A stretch of DNA of 64,000 nucleotides from Sphingomonas sp. URHD0057 (lineage in GTDB: Bacteria > Pseudomonadota > Alphaproteobacteria > Sphingomonadales > Sphingomonadaceae), in assembly GCF_000620665.1 (NCBI RefSeq), contig NZ_KK211162.1:827764-891763 (forward strand), read 5' to 3'. The notes under the pieces were generated by a model, which worked only from the letters and a program-made list of their open reading frames with translations, had not been told where the DNA came from and searched no databases. A program made the translations under genes and the position numbers. Positions 39,326 to 47,967 of the stretch are shown piece after piece (the first letter of the stretch is position 1; each line of letters begins with the position of its first letter).

Positions 39326-40279
39326 CTACCTCGGGTTCACCTTCATTTGCACGAGGTCGTTGACCGGCGGAAGGGGATTGCGCTGGCCCGCGGCCCAGCG
39401 CGCGAAATCGGGGCTGATGTCGAGGGCCTTGAGCTGCACGAGGTCGCTGACGCGCAGGTGAGCGTAGCCAGCGCGCTGCATGCCCGCGACATAGTCCGGC
39501 GTGACATCGAGCGCCTTGAGCTGGACAAGATCTCCAGCGGGGAGGCGGCCGTAGCCGAGGCGGTCGAGCGCGGCGACGTAATCCGCGGTGATATCCAACG
39601 CCTTGAGCTGGACGAGGTCGTCGGCCGGAATGTTGGCATAGCCGAGCCGGGCGAAGCCGCCGATATATTCGGGCGTGATGTCCATCGCGCGAAATTCGAC
39701 CAAATTATGGATTGCCGGTGGGCGGTAGCCCAGCCGGGCGAGGTCGGAGATGTAACGAGCATCCACTCCAACCGCCGTCATTTCGATCAAATTGTTGATC
39801 GTCGGCGTTGGGTACCGCGCGGCGGCGACCGCATCGATAAGCGAACGGCGTACGTCGAGCGCGACCAGGCTGAACGCCTCGTCTCGGCTTGGCTGACCAA
39901 TGCCCCGCGCCGCGAGCAGCTGCTCGAAGGTCGGATCCGACGTCATAGTGCAGGTGCCGCCGGCATAGGATTCACCGCCATGACCGATGCAATCGAGGCG
40001 TCCGGCTTCGCGGATCACGGCGAAGCGAAGCGGTCTGCTGCCGGAAGAGTGAAATGCGGCAAGGTCGAGTCCGGCGAGGTCGGCCGCGCGAAAGGAGCTC
40101 GACCAGTTGTTGTGGTTGCGGCCGTTTCGGTCGTCGCGAAAGTCGGCGCGGATGGTGCCTGCCTCGTGGGAAGGCTCGAGCGTGAAATGAAGCCAGTCGG
40201 CGGGCTGGGCGATGACTGCGGACGACACCGACAGGCCGGCGCAACACAAAGCGAATAGGAAGGCGAGAAAACGGTTCAT
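39326..40279 (-). CDS. Secreted protein with six 29-residue repeats, unknown function
   Basis: A 317-residue protein with a signal peptide (MNRFLAFLFALCCAGLSVSSA). After a ~130-residue N-terminal part, repeats of exactly 29 residues occur with Leu at 164, 193, 222, 251, 280 and 309; the core unit reads DLVQLKALDITxDYVxxL. The same repeat makes up the C-terminal domain of the M56 peptidase encoded just upstream (40383-42218). Two Cys (about 97 and 110) may form a disulfide. Probably exported with, and related to the sensing function of, the M56 protein (inference). Confidence 0.75.
   Translation of the reverse strand: MNRFLAFLFALCCAGLSVSSAVIAQPADWLHFTLEPSHEAGTIRADFRDDRNGRNHNNWSSSFRAADLAGLDLAAFHSSGSRPLRFAVIREAGRLDCIGHGGESYAGGTCTMTSDPTFEQLLAARGIGQPSRDEAFSLVALDVRRSLIDAVAAARYPTPTINNLIEMTAVGVDARYISDLARLGYRPPAIHNLVEFRAMDITPEYIGGFARLGYANIPADDLVQLKALDITADYVAALDRLGYGRLPAGDLVQLKALDVTPDYVAGMQRAGYAHLRVSDLVQLKALDISPDFARWAAGQRNPLPPVNDLVQMKVNPR
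39329..39796 (-). repeat. Protein-coding tandem repeats, 87 bp period
   Basis: The last ~155 codons of the secreted repeat protein consist of five full 29-residue units plus the start of a sixth, i.e. an 87 bp period on DNA. The two central units (DDLVQLKALDIT and GDLVQLKALDVT) are most alike, indicating relatively recent unit duplication. Confidence 0.75.
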
Positions 40280-40382
40280 CTCGGGTCTCCTTGTGCGATT
40301 GATTGGGGCAAAGTTCGCCCGTTCGCCCGGGCCAGGCGCTTTAGAAATCATTGTGGAAGTTCAGTCGGAAGTGGGAGCGGGG

Positions 40383-42218
40383 TTAACCGCCGCCGTCGTC
40401 ATCCGGATCGTTGACCGGATCCCAGTTGGCGGGTGGAACCCTGGGCGGCCTCGGCGGCGCGGGCGGGGCCGGCACCAGGTCGCGCGGCCCGACGCCCACC
40501 GCCCATAGCTCGACCAGCTTGTCGGGGTCGCGGATCACATAGCCAGAGCGGCGCAGCTGCTGGACATATTCCGGCTTCACGCCAACCGCGCGGAGCTGGA
40601 CGAAATCGTCCATGTCGCCAGCCACACCCGCCGATCGCAGCGCGCGAACATAATCGCCGGTCACTCCGACGGCGCGCGCTTCGGTCAGTTCGTCCTCATC
40701 GATCGCGGGAAAACCGGCGGAGGCCAGCGACCGCGCGAACTCCGGTGTTACGCCAACCGATTTCATTCCGGCGAAATCGGATGGAGTGAGGCGAGCGAGC
40801 TTAGGTGAAACGGCGCGCATGGCGCTGACATAATCGGGCGTCACGCCGACGGCCTTCATCTCGATGATCGCATCGATCTGGCGATCGTCGGGTTCGTAAG
40901 CGCGAACAATCGAGCGAGCATGATCGGTTGCGCGATCGGCCTGGGCGAGCGCGGTCTCACGTGCATTGTCGGCCGCTGCAAGCGCATTGGCGACGGCCGC
41001 CGCCCGCGCTTCTTGTGCAGTCATCTTCTGAGTCGGCACGGTCGCGGCAACAGCTGCTGCAACCGAAGTTGAAACACCGTTTGCAATGATGTGCGCGAGA
41101 TCGTTCGGAACCGGCGCGGGCGAATAATAGGGCGCCTGCGTGGTCTTCCCTTTCGACTTCGCGGAGTTGGAGCTGGCTGCTTCCTTGCTTCCGCCCGGAG
41201 CGACGGTCAGTGCAGCAAGCGGCGCCGCAATCAGCACTGCGCCGACAAGGACGCCAAGAGCGAAGGAGCGAGCCACGGGACCGCGCACGGACTTGCCGTC
41301 GAGGACGCGGGCGACACGGCGGGCGAGCGAGCCCTTAGACGGAGCGACGCCATGCGCGCCAAGCAGCAGGCCGGGGCACTCGTGGCGGGCAACGCCGACC
41401 AGCAGCTGGGCATAATCGGTATCGACGATATCGGCCGCAAGCACCGCGTCGTCGGCGGTTTCCTCGCGTAGCTGATGCGCTTCGCGGGCAAGCAGCCACA
41501 CCAGGGGATTGAACCAGAAGAGGGCAGTGGCGACGCGCGCCAGCAGCAGCTTGACCCAATCCATGCGGGCGACATGCGCCAGTTCATGGGCGATGATGGC
41601 TTCGGCCTCGCTCGAGGCTTCGACGGCGCGCGTGTTGAGCACGATCACTGGGCGCATCAGCCCCCAGCTGATCGGCGAGGACAACTCGTCGCTCGTCAGC
41701 AGCGCGGTCCCATGCTTGAACCCCATCCGGCGCTGGGCCCGGGCGAGGGCGCTCAGCCAATGCCCGTCGACGAGGACGTCGGCCCGGGCGCGAAGCGTGA
41801 TCAACCGGCCAAGCGCGAGCAAGGTGATGAACAGCAGGATGGCGGCCGGAACGGCATAGAGCGCCATCGTCGCCGACGTCGCGTTGACCCGAAGGCGCCG
41901 CGCTTGCTGCGGGAGGGTGGCGGTCTTCGCGTTGGCCGCGGGCAGTGACGCGCTCGTCGCATTCGTCGGGGCCGCGATGGTGGGGACTTCCGTCTGTGCC
42001 GTCGTCACCTGACCGAGCAGGGCAGGCGCCTCAACCGTCCAGCTCGTCCAGCTCGGCAGCACCAGTGGCGCGAAGGCGAGGGTCACCAGTGCGAGCAGCC
42101 CCATGTGCGCGACCCATGAGCGTTCAGCCGCGGAGCGCCGTTTCATGAGCTCGAGCAGCCCGAGCGAAACGCCGGCGATGAGCAGCGACTTGAGAGCAAT
42201 GGCGACCAGGACATGCAT
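40383..42218 (-). CDS. M56 (BlaR1-like) membrane metallopeptidase with C-terminal repeats
   Basis: A 611-residue protein. N-terminal membrane helices (~5-25, 38-55, 118-140), M56 catalytic domain with HELAH at residues 211-215, another helix (~315-340), then a periplasmic part with an Ala-rich helical stretch and ~29-residue repeats (xAVGVTPDYVxxM) near residues 450-580, and a Pro-rich tail. In BlaR1/MecR1 the C-terminal sensor is a penicillin-binding domain; here it is replaced by repeats. The start overlaps the BlaI-type gene (TAATG), so the protease presumably inactivates that repressor. Confidence 0.88.
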   Translation of the reverse strand: MHVLVAIALKSLLIAGVSLGLLELMKRRSAAERSWVAHMGLLALVTLAFAPLVLPSWTSWTVEAPALLGQVTTAQTEVPTIAAPTNATSASLPAANAKTATLPQQARRLRVNATSATMALYAVPAAILLFITLLALGRLITLRARADVLVDGHWLSALARAQRRMGFKHGTALLTSDELSSPISWGLMRPVIVLNTRAVEASSEAEAIIAHELAHVARMDWVKLLLARVATALFWFNPLVWLLAREAHQLREETADDAVLAADIVDTDYAQLLVGVARHECPGLLLGAHGVAPSKGSLARRVARVLDGKSVRGPVARSFALGVLVGAVLIAAPLAALTVAPGGSKEAASSNSAKSKGKTTQAPYYSPAPVPNDLAHIIANGVSTSVAAAVAATVPTQKMTAQEARAAAVANALAAADNARETALAQADRATDHARSIVRAYEPDDRQIDAIIEMKAVGVTPDYVSAMRAVSPKLARLTPSDFAGMKSVGVTPEFARSLASAGFPAIDEDELTEARAVGVTGDYVRALRSAGVAGDMDDFVQLRAVGVKPEYVQQLRRSGYVIRDPDKLVELWAVGVGPRDLVPAPPAPPRPPRVPPANWDPVNDPDDDGGG

Positions 42219-42601
42219 TACTGACCCCCTTTGGCCTTCCGGGCGCGGGCGATCATCTCTTCGAGCTGGTCGATCTCGTCTTCCTTCAGGCGGTCCGACA
42301 TTCCAAGCAGGGCGCTCGCGGCGCTGGCCGGTGAGCCGTTGAAGAAGACGCGGACGATTTCGCTCAGGGCGGATTTCTTGGCGACCGAGTCGGACAATAC
42401 CGGGCTGTACAAGAATCCGCGATCGGATTCGCTGCGCTGGACGAACCCCTTGTCCTCGAGCCGCTTCAGCATCGCCCGCACCGCCGAGCCGCTCAGTTGG
42501 TCGGGAAGCGCATCGCAGATGTCCGCGACGGGCAGGGCCCCACGCTCATAAAGGATATCCACGATCTGGCGTTCGCGGGGCGGAAGTTTGCTCAACATCA
42601 T
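42218..42601 (-). CDS. BlaI/MecI/CopY-family transcriptional repressor
   Basis: A 127-residue winged-helix repressor (LPPRERQIVDILYERGALPVADI; SGSAVRAMLKRLEDKGFVQR) with a C-terminal dimerisation helix region. Members are cleaved or inactivated after M56-peptidase signalling. The ATG at 42601 (MMLSKL) is preferred: AAGGG lies just upstream and the family begins here. Two TACA-N2-TGTA operators sit 37-66 bp before the ATG, indicating autoregulation of blaI-M56 and probably of the following repeat-protein gene. Confidence 0.92.
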   Translation of the reverse strand: MMLSKLPPRERQIVDILYERGALPVADICDALPDQLSGSAVRAMLKRLEDKGFVQRSESDRGFLYSPVLSDSVAKKSALSEIVRVFFNGSPASAASALLGMSDRLKEDEIDQLEEMIARARKAKGGQ

Positions 42602-42637
42602 CCTGAATTCCCTTCGGCGCACGACAGACTCGCCGCG

Positions 42638-42649
42638 CTACATTTGTAG
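42638..42649. promoter_or_regulatory. BlaI-type operator, proximal copy
   Basis: CTACATTTGTAG: inverted arms CTACA/TGTAG around TT, matching the TACA-N2-TGTA half-site pattern of BlaI/MecI repressors. It lies 37 bp upstream of the repressor ATG. Confidence 0.8.
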
Positions 42650-42655
42650 TGAGTG

Positions 42656-42667
42656 CTACATTTGTAG
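42656..42667. promoter_or_regulatory. BlaI-type operator, distal copy
   Basis: A second, identical CTACATTTGTAG, extended to GCTACA/TGTAGC arms. The centre-to-centre distance to the first copy is 18 bp, a little under two helical turns, so two repressor dimers could bind on nearly the same face. It lies 33 bp beyond the end of the PP2C gene. Confidence 0.8.
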
Positions 42668-42699
42668 CGTCATTGCAAGCCAAAAATTCTTGGGCGAAA

Positions 42700-43413
42700 T
42701 CAATGGACCTGGGTGAGGACGATCGAGACATTATCGGGAGCGCCGCGCGCAAGCACCAGCTCCACCAGCTTGTCGGCCGCCTTATCCATCGGCGCGGAGG
42801 TCAGCTCCTCGAGGATTTCATAGTCGTCCACCAGGCGGGTCAAGCCGTCGCTGGCGAGGAGGAAGATGTCACCGGAATCGGCATCGCCGGTGGAGCTGTC
42901 CATCTGGAGATCCTCCGACACGCCCACCGCACGGGTGATGACGTTGGCGCTCTCGTGCTTCTCGGCGTCCTCGGCCTTTAGCATCCCGGCATCGACCAGG
43001 TCCTGCACCAGGCTATGGTCGCGCGACAGGCGGCGGATCTGCCCGCTCCGGATGCGATAGGCGCGGCTGTCGCCGGCCCAGAAGCAGCGGAAATGCCCGT
43101 CCGCGATCGCCAGCCCGACGACGGTCGTGCCGATCGTTCGGGAGTGGTCGCCGGATCGGGCAAGTTCGATCAGCTCGCGATTGACGACGTACAGCGCGTC
43201 GATCGCCGCCTCGACCAATTCGTCCAGGCCATAGACGATCGGGAGCGAGCGAAGCGCTTCCACGACTTTGGCGCTGGCCACGTCGCCCGCTTCATGGCCG
43301 CCCATGCCGTCGGCGACGGCCCATAGCCCGCGCTCGGTGCGCTCGAAGATGGAATCCTCGTTGACCTTCCGGCGTAAGCCCACGTGCGTACGGCTGATAC
43401 AATCAAAACTCAT
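42700..43413 (-). CDS. PP2C-family Ser/Thr protein phosphatase
   Basis: A 237-residue soluble phosphatase of the Stp1/PppA type. Metal-binding motifs are complete: KVNEDSIF, VADGMGGHEAGDVAS, LLASDGLTRLVDD and GAPDNVSIV. It probably reverses phosphorylation by the kinase encoded divergently (starts 100 bp apart). The start is the ATG at 43413 where the family begins; upstream extension lacks similarity. Confidence 0.93.
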   Translation of the reverse strand: MSFDCISRTHVGLRRKVNEDSIFERTERGLWAVADGMGGHEAGDVASAKVVEALRSLPIVYGLDELVEAAIDALYVVNRELIELARSGDHSRTIGTTVVGLAIADGHFRCFWAGDSRAYRIRSGQIRRLSRDHSLVQDLVDAGMLKAEDAEKHESANVITRAVGVSEDLQMDSSTGDADSGDIFLLASDGLTRLVDDYEILEELTSAPMDKAADKLVELVLARGAPDNVSIVLTQVH

Positions 43414-43513
43414 CGCCTGCCCCCTGGCGTCCCCTATGGCGGGCAGACTAGCAATTGAGTAACGTGTATGCGATTTGATTTTGCAGACTTTGGTCGGGCG
43501 GGGGCAGCCGGCA

Positions 43514-45418
43514 ATGAATAAAGCGTACAGCAACAAGGCATTGCCTGCCGGAACGGTGTTGCGCGAATGGCGTCTCGAAGAGGTGCTCGGCGTCGGCGGG
43601 TTCGGCATCGTCTACAAAGCGCGCGGAATCTATTTCGACGAGCTCGTCGCGATCAAGGAATACTTCCCGAGCTCGATCAGCGACCGCGATTCCGAGGACA
43701 CCGTGGTCCCCATCGATTCCGATGCGGAGGAAGTCCACGCACTGGGCCTCAAGAAGTTCGTCGAGGAGGCCAAGCTCCTCTGGAACCTCTCGACGCCGAC
43801 CCGCCACCCCAACATCGTCAGCGTTCGCAGCCTCTTCGAGATCCACGGCACCGCCTACATGGTGATGGACTTCGAGGACGGCGTGTCGCTGTCGCGGATG
43901 CTGAAGCAGGGCAGGCGCTTCAACGAGCGCAGCCTGTGGAACATCCTTCGCCCGATCGCGCAGGGACTCGAAAGGGCGCATCGGGTCGGCGTGCTGCACC
44001 GCGACATCAAGCCGCCCAATATCCTCATCAATGAGGACAACCGGCCGGTCCTGATCGACTTCGGCTCGGCGCGCTTCACGACCGCCGAGGCGACCAGCAC
44101 CAACGTCACCTTCCACACGCCGCCGTATGCGGCGATCGAACAATATGTGAAGACCTACGAGCAGGGCCCGTGGACCGACATCTACGCGCTTGGCGTTGTG
44201 ATGTACGAATGCGTGACGGGCGAGAAGCCGGCGGAAGTGCTCGAGCGCCTGCACGCAGGCATGGGCAATCCGCTCGCCGGCGCCAAATGGCCCGGCTACG
44301 GCAAGAAGTTCCTGGCCGCGATCGACGCGGCGATGGTGGTCAAGCCCGAGGACCGGCCGCAATCGATTGGCGACTGGCTGGCGACTTTCGGCAAGAGCCT
44401 CGAAGAAGAGGCGGAAACCGAGGACGGCTCCGACGACGCCACGCGTTTTATTGCCCAGCAGGTCGAGACCGAGGAAATCATACCGGTCGGCACGACCGAC
44501 GCGTCCAACCTCGTGGAGACCGGCGTTCCGGCCGATCCCAAGCAGGTCAAGTTCAAGCGCATGGGGCGCGAGACCACGACGTCCAAGAAGATTCTTGTGC
44601 CGCCCGGGCCGGGCGAAGCCGAAGCCGAAGAGGTCGAGGGTGGTGACGGCGAGGAAGCGGTGGTCGCCGCGACTCCCAAGGCCGAGAAGCCGAGCAAGAA
44701 GGCGCCGGTTGCCAAGGAGTCGGGCAGCAGGCCGAAGCCAGCTCTATTGGTCGGGGCAGGTGCGATCGCGCTGCTCGGAGCGGTCGGCGCAGCCGCGCTC
44801 TTCATGCGCGGCGGCGAGCCCGCTTCGACAGAAACGGTGAACGCGACCTCTGACGTCGGCGGCAACGCCGACCTTGTGCTTGGCGGCGCAACCCCGGACG
44901 CCAATGCGGCGGTCGATGCGAACGCCGTCGGCACAGAAATGCAAAATGCAGCGACCGCGGGCCAAACCGTAACGGAGCCCGATGCAGCCGGCGCTGCGCT
45001 GCGCAAGGAGCAGGCGAAAGCCACGGCCGCCGAGGCTCGGCTGGCGGCAATTCAGAAGGCGCAGGCGAAAGCGGCCGCTCAAAAGCCAGGCACTCCCGCG
45101 GCTGCGACGAAAACCGCTGCGACGGCCCCGAGCGCCGCCGCATCGTCCGAATCCAGCGGCAGCACTAGCGGCGGCGTTTCGTCCTCGAAACTGTCGCAAT
45201 TCTACGGGGTCGTCGACAGCGCCCGCGGCATGGCGAGGCAGGTGATGCGGTCCGGCAATCCGTCCAACGTCCAGCTGGCGCGAAGCTATGACGCCAACCT
45301 CAAGACGCTGAGGGATTCGATCCGAGGGGTGAATTCGGACAAGGACGCCGATCGCCTGATCAAGCAGGCGACGCAGACCCGCGCCTATGTCCAGTTCCTG
45401 GTGAAGCAGTCGCAGTAG
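43514..45418 (+). CDS. Transmembrane Hanks-type Ser/Thr protein kinase
   Basis: A 634-residue kinase. Kinase domain ~20-290: GVGGFGIVYKA loop, Lys48, catalytic Asp164 (HRDIKPPN), DFG at 182-184. An acidic and Thr-rich juxtamembrane segment (~295-405) offers autophosphorylation sites. One membrane helix (~409-432) precedes a periplasmic Ala-rich coiled-coil and a C-terminal helical domain. I prefer the ATG at 43514 over an upstream TTG. It sits between a PP2C phosphatase and a TIR-FHA gene, suggesting a phosphothreonine signalling unit. No type VI secretion genes are present nearby. Confidence 0.92.
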   Translation: MNKAYSNKALPAGTVLREWRLEEVLGVGGFGIVYKARGIYFDELVAIKEYFPSSISDRDSEDTVVPIDSDAEEVHALGLKKFVEEAKLLWNLSTPTRHPNIVSVRSLFEIHGTAYMVMDFEDGVSLSRMLKQGRRFNERSLWNILRPIAQGLERAHRVGVLHRDIKPPNILINEDNRPVLIDFGSARFTTAEATSTNVTFHTPPYAAIEQYVKTYEQGPWTDIYALGVVMYECVTGEKPAEVLERLHAGMGNPLAGAKWPGYGKKFLAAIDAAMVVKPEDRPQSIGDWLATFGKSLEEEAETEDGSDDATRFIAQQVETEEIIPVGTTDASNLVETGVPADPKQVKFKRMGRETTTSKKILVPPGPGEAEAEEVEGGDGEEAVVAATPKAEKPSKKAPVAKESGSRPKPALLVGAGAIALLGAVGAAALFMRGGEPASTETVNATSDVGGNADLVLGGATPDANAAVDANAVGTEMQNAATAGQTVTEPDAAGAALRKEQAKATAAEARLAAIQKAQAKAAAQKPGTPAAATKTAATAPSAAASSESSGSTSGGVSSSKLSQFYGVVDSARGMARQVMRSGNPSNVQLARSYDANLKTLRDSIRGVNSDKDADRLIKQATQTRAYVQFLVKQSQ

Positions 45419-45449
45419 CCGCGTCTGCGTTCAGTATCCCCGTTGGCGC

Positions 45450-46427
45450 TCAGGGCGTCGCTGCGAGGCGCAACCCCCTGCGATTGCCGCCGCCGGGATC
45501 GCTCCAGGCGAGCGCCTCCTGGCGGCTGCGGATCTCATGGGAGAGAGATACCTGACCGACTCTCAACACGGAGCCGATCGGGAGGACGGCAGTGCGGCCG
45601 ATCCGCTGACCGTCAATGTAGGTGCCATTGGTCGAATTGAGGTCCGAGACGATGACCTCGTCGTTTGCCAGGCCCACCCTGCAGTGCTCGCGTGATACGC
45701 TCGCGTGCGCAATGATCGCGTCGGCCGGTGCGGCACGCCCAATCTTGAGGCCCGCAGGTGCGACGACGAAGCATTGCTCAGCTTCCTCATCAATCACGCA
45801 CAGGCAGTGAAATTCGTCGCTCTGCTGCTCGGGCAGCGAAGGTTGAGGTTCGGGAACGTCGATCTCCGGCTCGGGCGGCCCTCCCGTCTTGCGGCTGCTC
45901 GAAGCGAAAATGACATCGTCGTTGCCGGGCCGCAGCCGGTCCCGGGTGGGTGGTGTGGCCATGCGCGACCCGCGCGCGGGTGCGACCGGCTTGAGCGGAG
46001 GCGGCTCGACCAGTCCATCCGCGGCGCTGTTCCTCTGAACCATGCGCTGGACGTCGGTGACGAACGCCCGCCACGCCGAATCCGATGCGTCGCCGGACCA
46101 GCCGGAAAGGTCGGCGGTATGGGTCAGCTCGAAGGCGATCGGACGGTCGCATTCTTCGATGATCGCCGGCACCAGCTTGTTGCGGCGGTCGGCGAGGGTC
46201 GCTTCGGCGCGAACCCAGCGCGAGGTGACCGACCGCGGCGACCACAGGACGACCACCGCCTTCGCTTCTTTCAGGCGCTGCTCGATGACCTCATCGAAGG
46301 TCTGGCCCGACTGAAGCGCGGCGTCCCACCAGACGTCGAGGCCCTCCGCACCGAACGACTCGGCGATATGCCGGGCCGCCGCGCGATCCTCGCGACTGTA
46401 GGACAGGAAAATGTCGATTCCGGACAA
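45450..46427 (-). CDS. TIR domain-FHA domain fusion protein
   Basis: A 325-residue soluble protein. The N-terminal TIR domain (~1-135) begins DIFLSYSREDRAAARHIAESF and includes SRWVRAEA, where Glu75 aligns by eye with the catalytic Glu of NAD+-cleaving TIRs. A Pro/Arg-rich linker (~140-205) follows, then a FHA domain (~215-293) with GR, SREH and STNGTYIDG motifs that bind phosphothreonine. A short basic tail ends the protein. The kinase encoded convergently is the obvious source of phosphothreonine. NADase activity is not proven. Confidence 0.88.
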   Translation of the reverse strand: MSGIDIFLSYSREDRAAARHIAESFGAEGLDVWWDAALQSGQTFDEVIEQRLKEAKAVVVLWSPRSVTSRWVRAEATLADRRNKLVPAIIEECDRPIAFELTHTADLSGWSGDASDSAWRAFVTDVQRMVQRNSAADGLVEPPPLKPVAPARGSRMATPPTRDRLRPGNDDVIFASSSRKTGGPPEPEIDVPEPQPSLPEQQSDEFHCLCVIDEEAEQCFVVAPAGLKIGRAAPADAIIAHASVSREHCRVGLANDEVIVSDLNSTNGTYIDGQRIGRTAVLPIGSVLRVGQVSLSHEIRSRQEALAWSDPGGGNRRGLRLAATP

Positions 46428-46611
46428 AAGTCCCCCTTAAGCGGCCTCAGCAATCATTCGCCCATGATCGGCCGACGACCTGGCCGGCGACCGGATTCAC
46501 GGCCCGGCACGACTCGCACCGATCCAAACGTAAGAATCGGTTAATTATGTTTCGATGTCGAGGGCCAAGTGTTCACCGTCCCGTGATGGGATAGCTTTGT
46601 AATCAGATATT

Positions 46612-46701
<90 letters not shown>

Positions 46702-46713
46702 GATTGGCGCCAG

Positions 46714-46742
46714 CATATCGTTCGGGGAGCCGAGCTGTGCAA
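46714..46742 (-). promoter_or_regulatory. Predicted tRNA-Ser promoter
   Basis: On the minus strand TTGCAC (46742-46737), 17 bp spacer, GATATG (46719-46714). The mature tRNA 5' end is 12 bp past the -10 box, leaving a short 5' leader for RNase P. Confidence 0.5.
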
Positions 46743-46822
46743 GGCGCGCGATGAACCAAGCTGGCCGGGGAGGGGTTTTACCGCTTAGCCTCGGCAGTGA
46801 TGAGGATCGTAAGGTGGCCGGC

Positions 46823-47926
46823 GTGAGCAGTTGGATTGTGATTGGGCTGTCGGCCATGTCGCTCGGGTCGGCGTCGGCGCCGATGGCGCAACCAAAGCCG
46901 GTCCAGCTCGCCCAGACCTATGGGCCGGTAAGCACCGTGCCGTACGGACAGCCGGCCTTTCAGCAGCCGGTCTCGTCGGCTTGGGACACCTACAAGCGGC
47001 GGCTCGCCATCCTCGCCGGGCAGCAAGGCGTACGCGCCACGACCATCCAGGCCTATGTCCCCAACCTTCAAATCAACCAAAGGGTGATCGAGCTCGAGCG
47101 CACCGAGCCGGTCGCGCGCAGCAGCGGAGGCGTCGTCGGCACGCTTGCGCCTTATCTCCGCAGCCACGTCACGCCGTCCCTGATCCAGCGTGGGCAGAGC
47201 AATTACTACGACCATTACCAGGCACTGAAGTCGCTCGAGCTGCGCTTCGGCGTCGATCCGGCGGTGTTGATGGCGATCTGGGGCCATGAGACCAGCTACG
47301 GCACGGTCACCGGCAGCACCGACCTGCTGCAGGCGCTCGCCAGCCTCGGCTACTACGGTCGCCGCCGCGAATTCTTCGAGGGCGAGTTCATTGCCGCGCT
47401 CAAGCTCATCGACCAGGGCGTGCCGCGTTGGCGTCTCAAGGGCAGCTGGGCGGGCGCGACGGGCTATCCCCAGTTCATGCCGTCGGTGGCCCTGAGGCTG
47501 CGGGCGGACGGCGATGGCGACGGCTATGCCGACATTTGGGCCAACGAACTGGATGGGCTGGCGTCGATCGCCCAATATCTTCGCGACGCCGGTTGGAAGC
47601 CGAATGTGGCCTGGGGCGTGCCGGTGCGAACCCCCGCCAACCTCAACCGGGCGGCGATCGTCAATCGCTTGAACGCGCAGCGCTGCCCGCAGGTCTATCG
47701 CCGGCACAGCCGCTGGCTGACGATGAGGGAGTGGCGCTCGCTCGGCGTGACTCCAACCGGTCGTTCGCTGCCGGACAGCGAGATGGCCAGCCTGATCGAG
47801 CCGGACGGTCCCGACGCGCGCGCGTTCCTGATGACCACCAATTACCGGGCGATCCTCGATTACAATTGCTCGAATTTCTACGCGATTTCGGTCGGGGTTC
47901 TGGCGGACGCGATTGCGCGGCGATAG
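46823..47926 (+). CDS. mltB: Membrane-bound lytic murein transglycosylase, MltB family
   Basis: About 367 residues; cleaves peptidoglycan glycan strands. After an N-terminal hydrophobic export segment (SSWIVIGLSAMSLGSASA), the catalytic domain shows AIWGHETSYG (catalytic Glu), GSWAGATGYPQFMPS and DGDGDGYADIW. No lipobox Cys is seen, so it may be secreted rather than lipid-anchored. GTG at 46823 has AAGG 8 bp upstream; GTG 46814 and ATG 46751 are possible alternatives. First of a run of plus-strand genes. Confidence 0.88.
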   Translation: MSSWIVIGLSAMSLGSASAPMAQPKPVQLAQTYGPVSTVPYGQPAFQQPVSSAWDTYKRRLAILAGQQGVRATTIQAYVPNLQINQRVIELERTEPVARSSGGVVGTLAPYLRSHVTPSLIQRGQSNYYDHYQALKSLELRFGVDPAVLMAIWGHETSYGTVTGSTDLLQALASLGYYGRRREFFEGEFIAALKLIDQGVPRWRLKGSWAGATGYPQFMPSVALRLRADGDGDGYADIWANELDGLASIAQYLRDAGWKPNVAWGVPVRTPANLNRAAIVNRLNAQRCPQVYRRHSRWLTMREWRSLGVTPTGRSLPDSEMASLIEPDGPDARAFLMTTNYRAILDYNCSNFYAISVGVLADAIARR

Positions 47927-47967
47927 ACAGGCGCTCGTCCACCTGAATCAAGGATCCCGCCATCTCC

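Noticed and set aside
39329-39796. CRISPR array or non-coding tandem repeat
   Set aside because: The 87 bp periodicity follows codons and a protein repeat, with no identical repeats or unique spacers.
42700-46427. Type VI secretion regulatory locus (PpkA-PppA-Fha)
   Set aside because: No Tss component, Hcp or VgrG gene is present on either side, and the FHA protein carries a TIR domain instead of the usual Fha layout.
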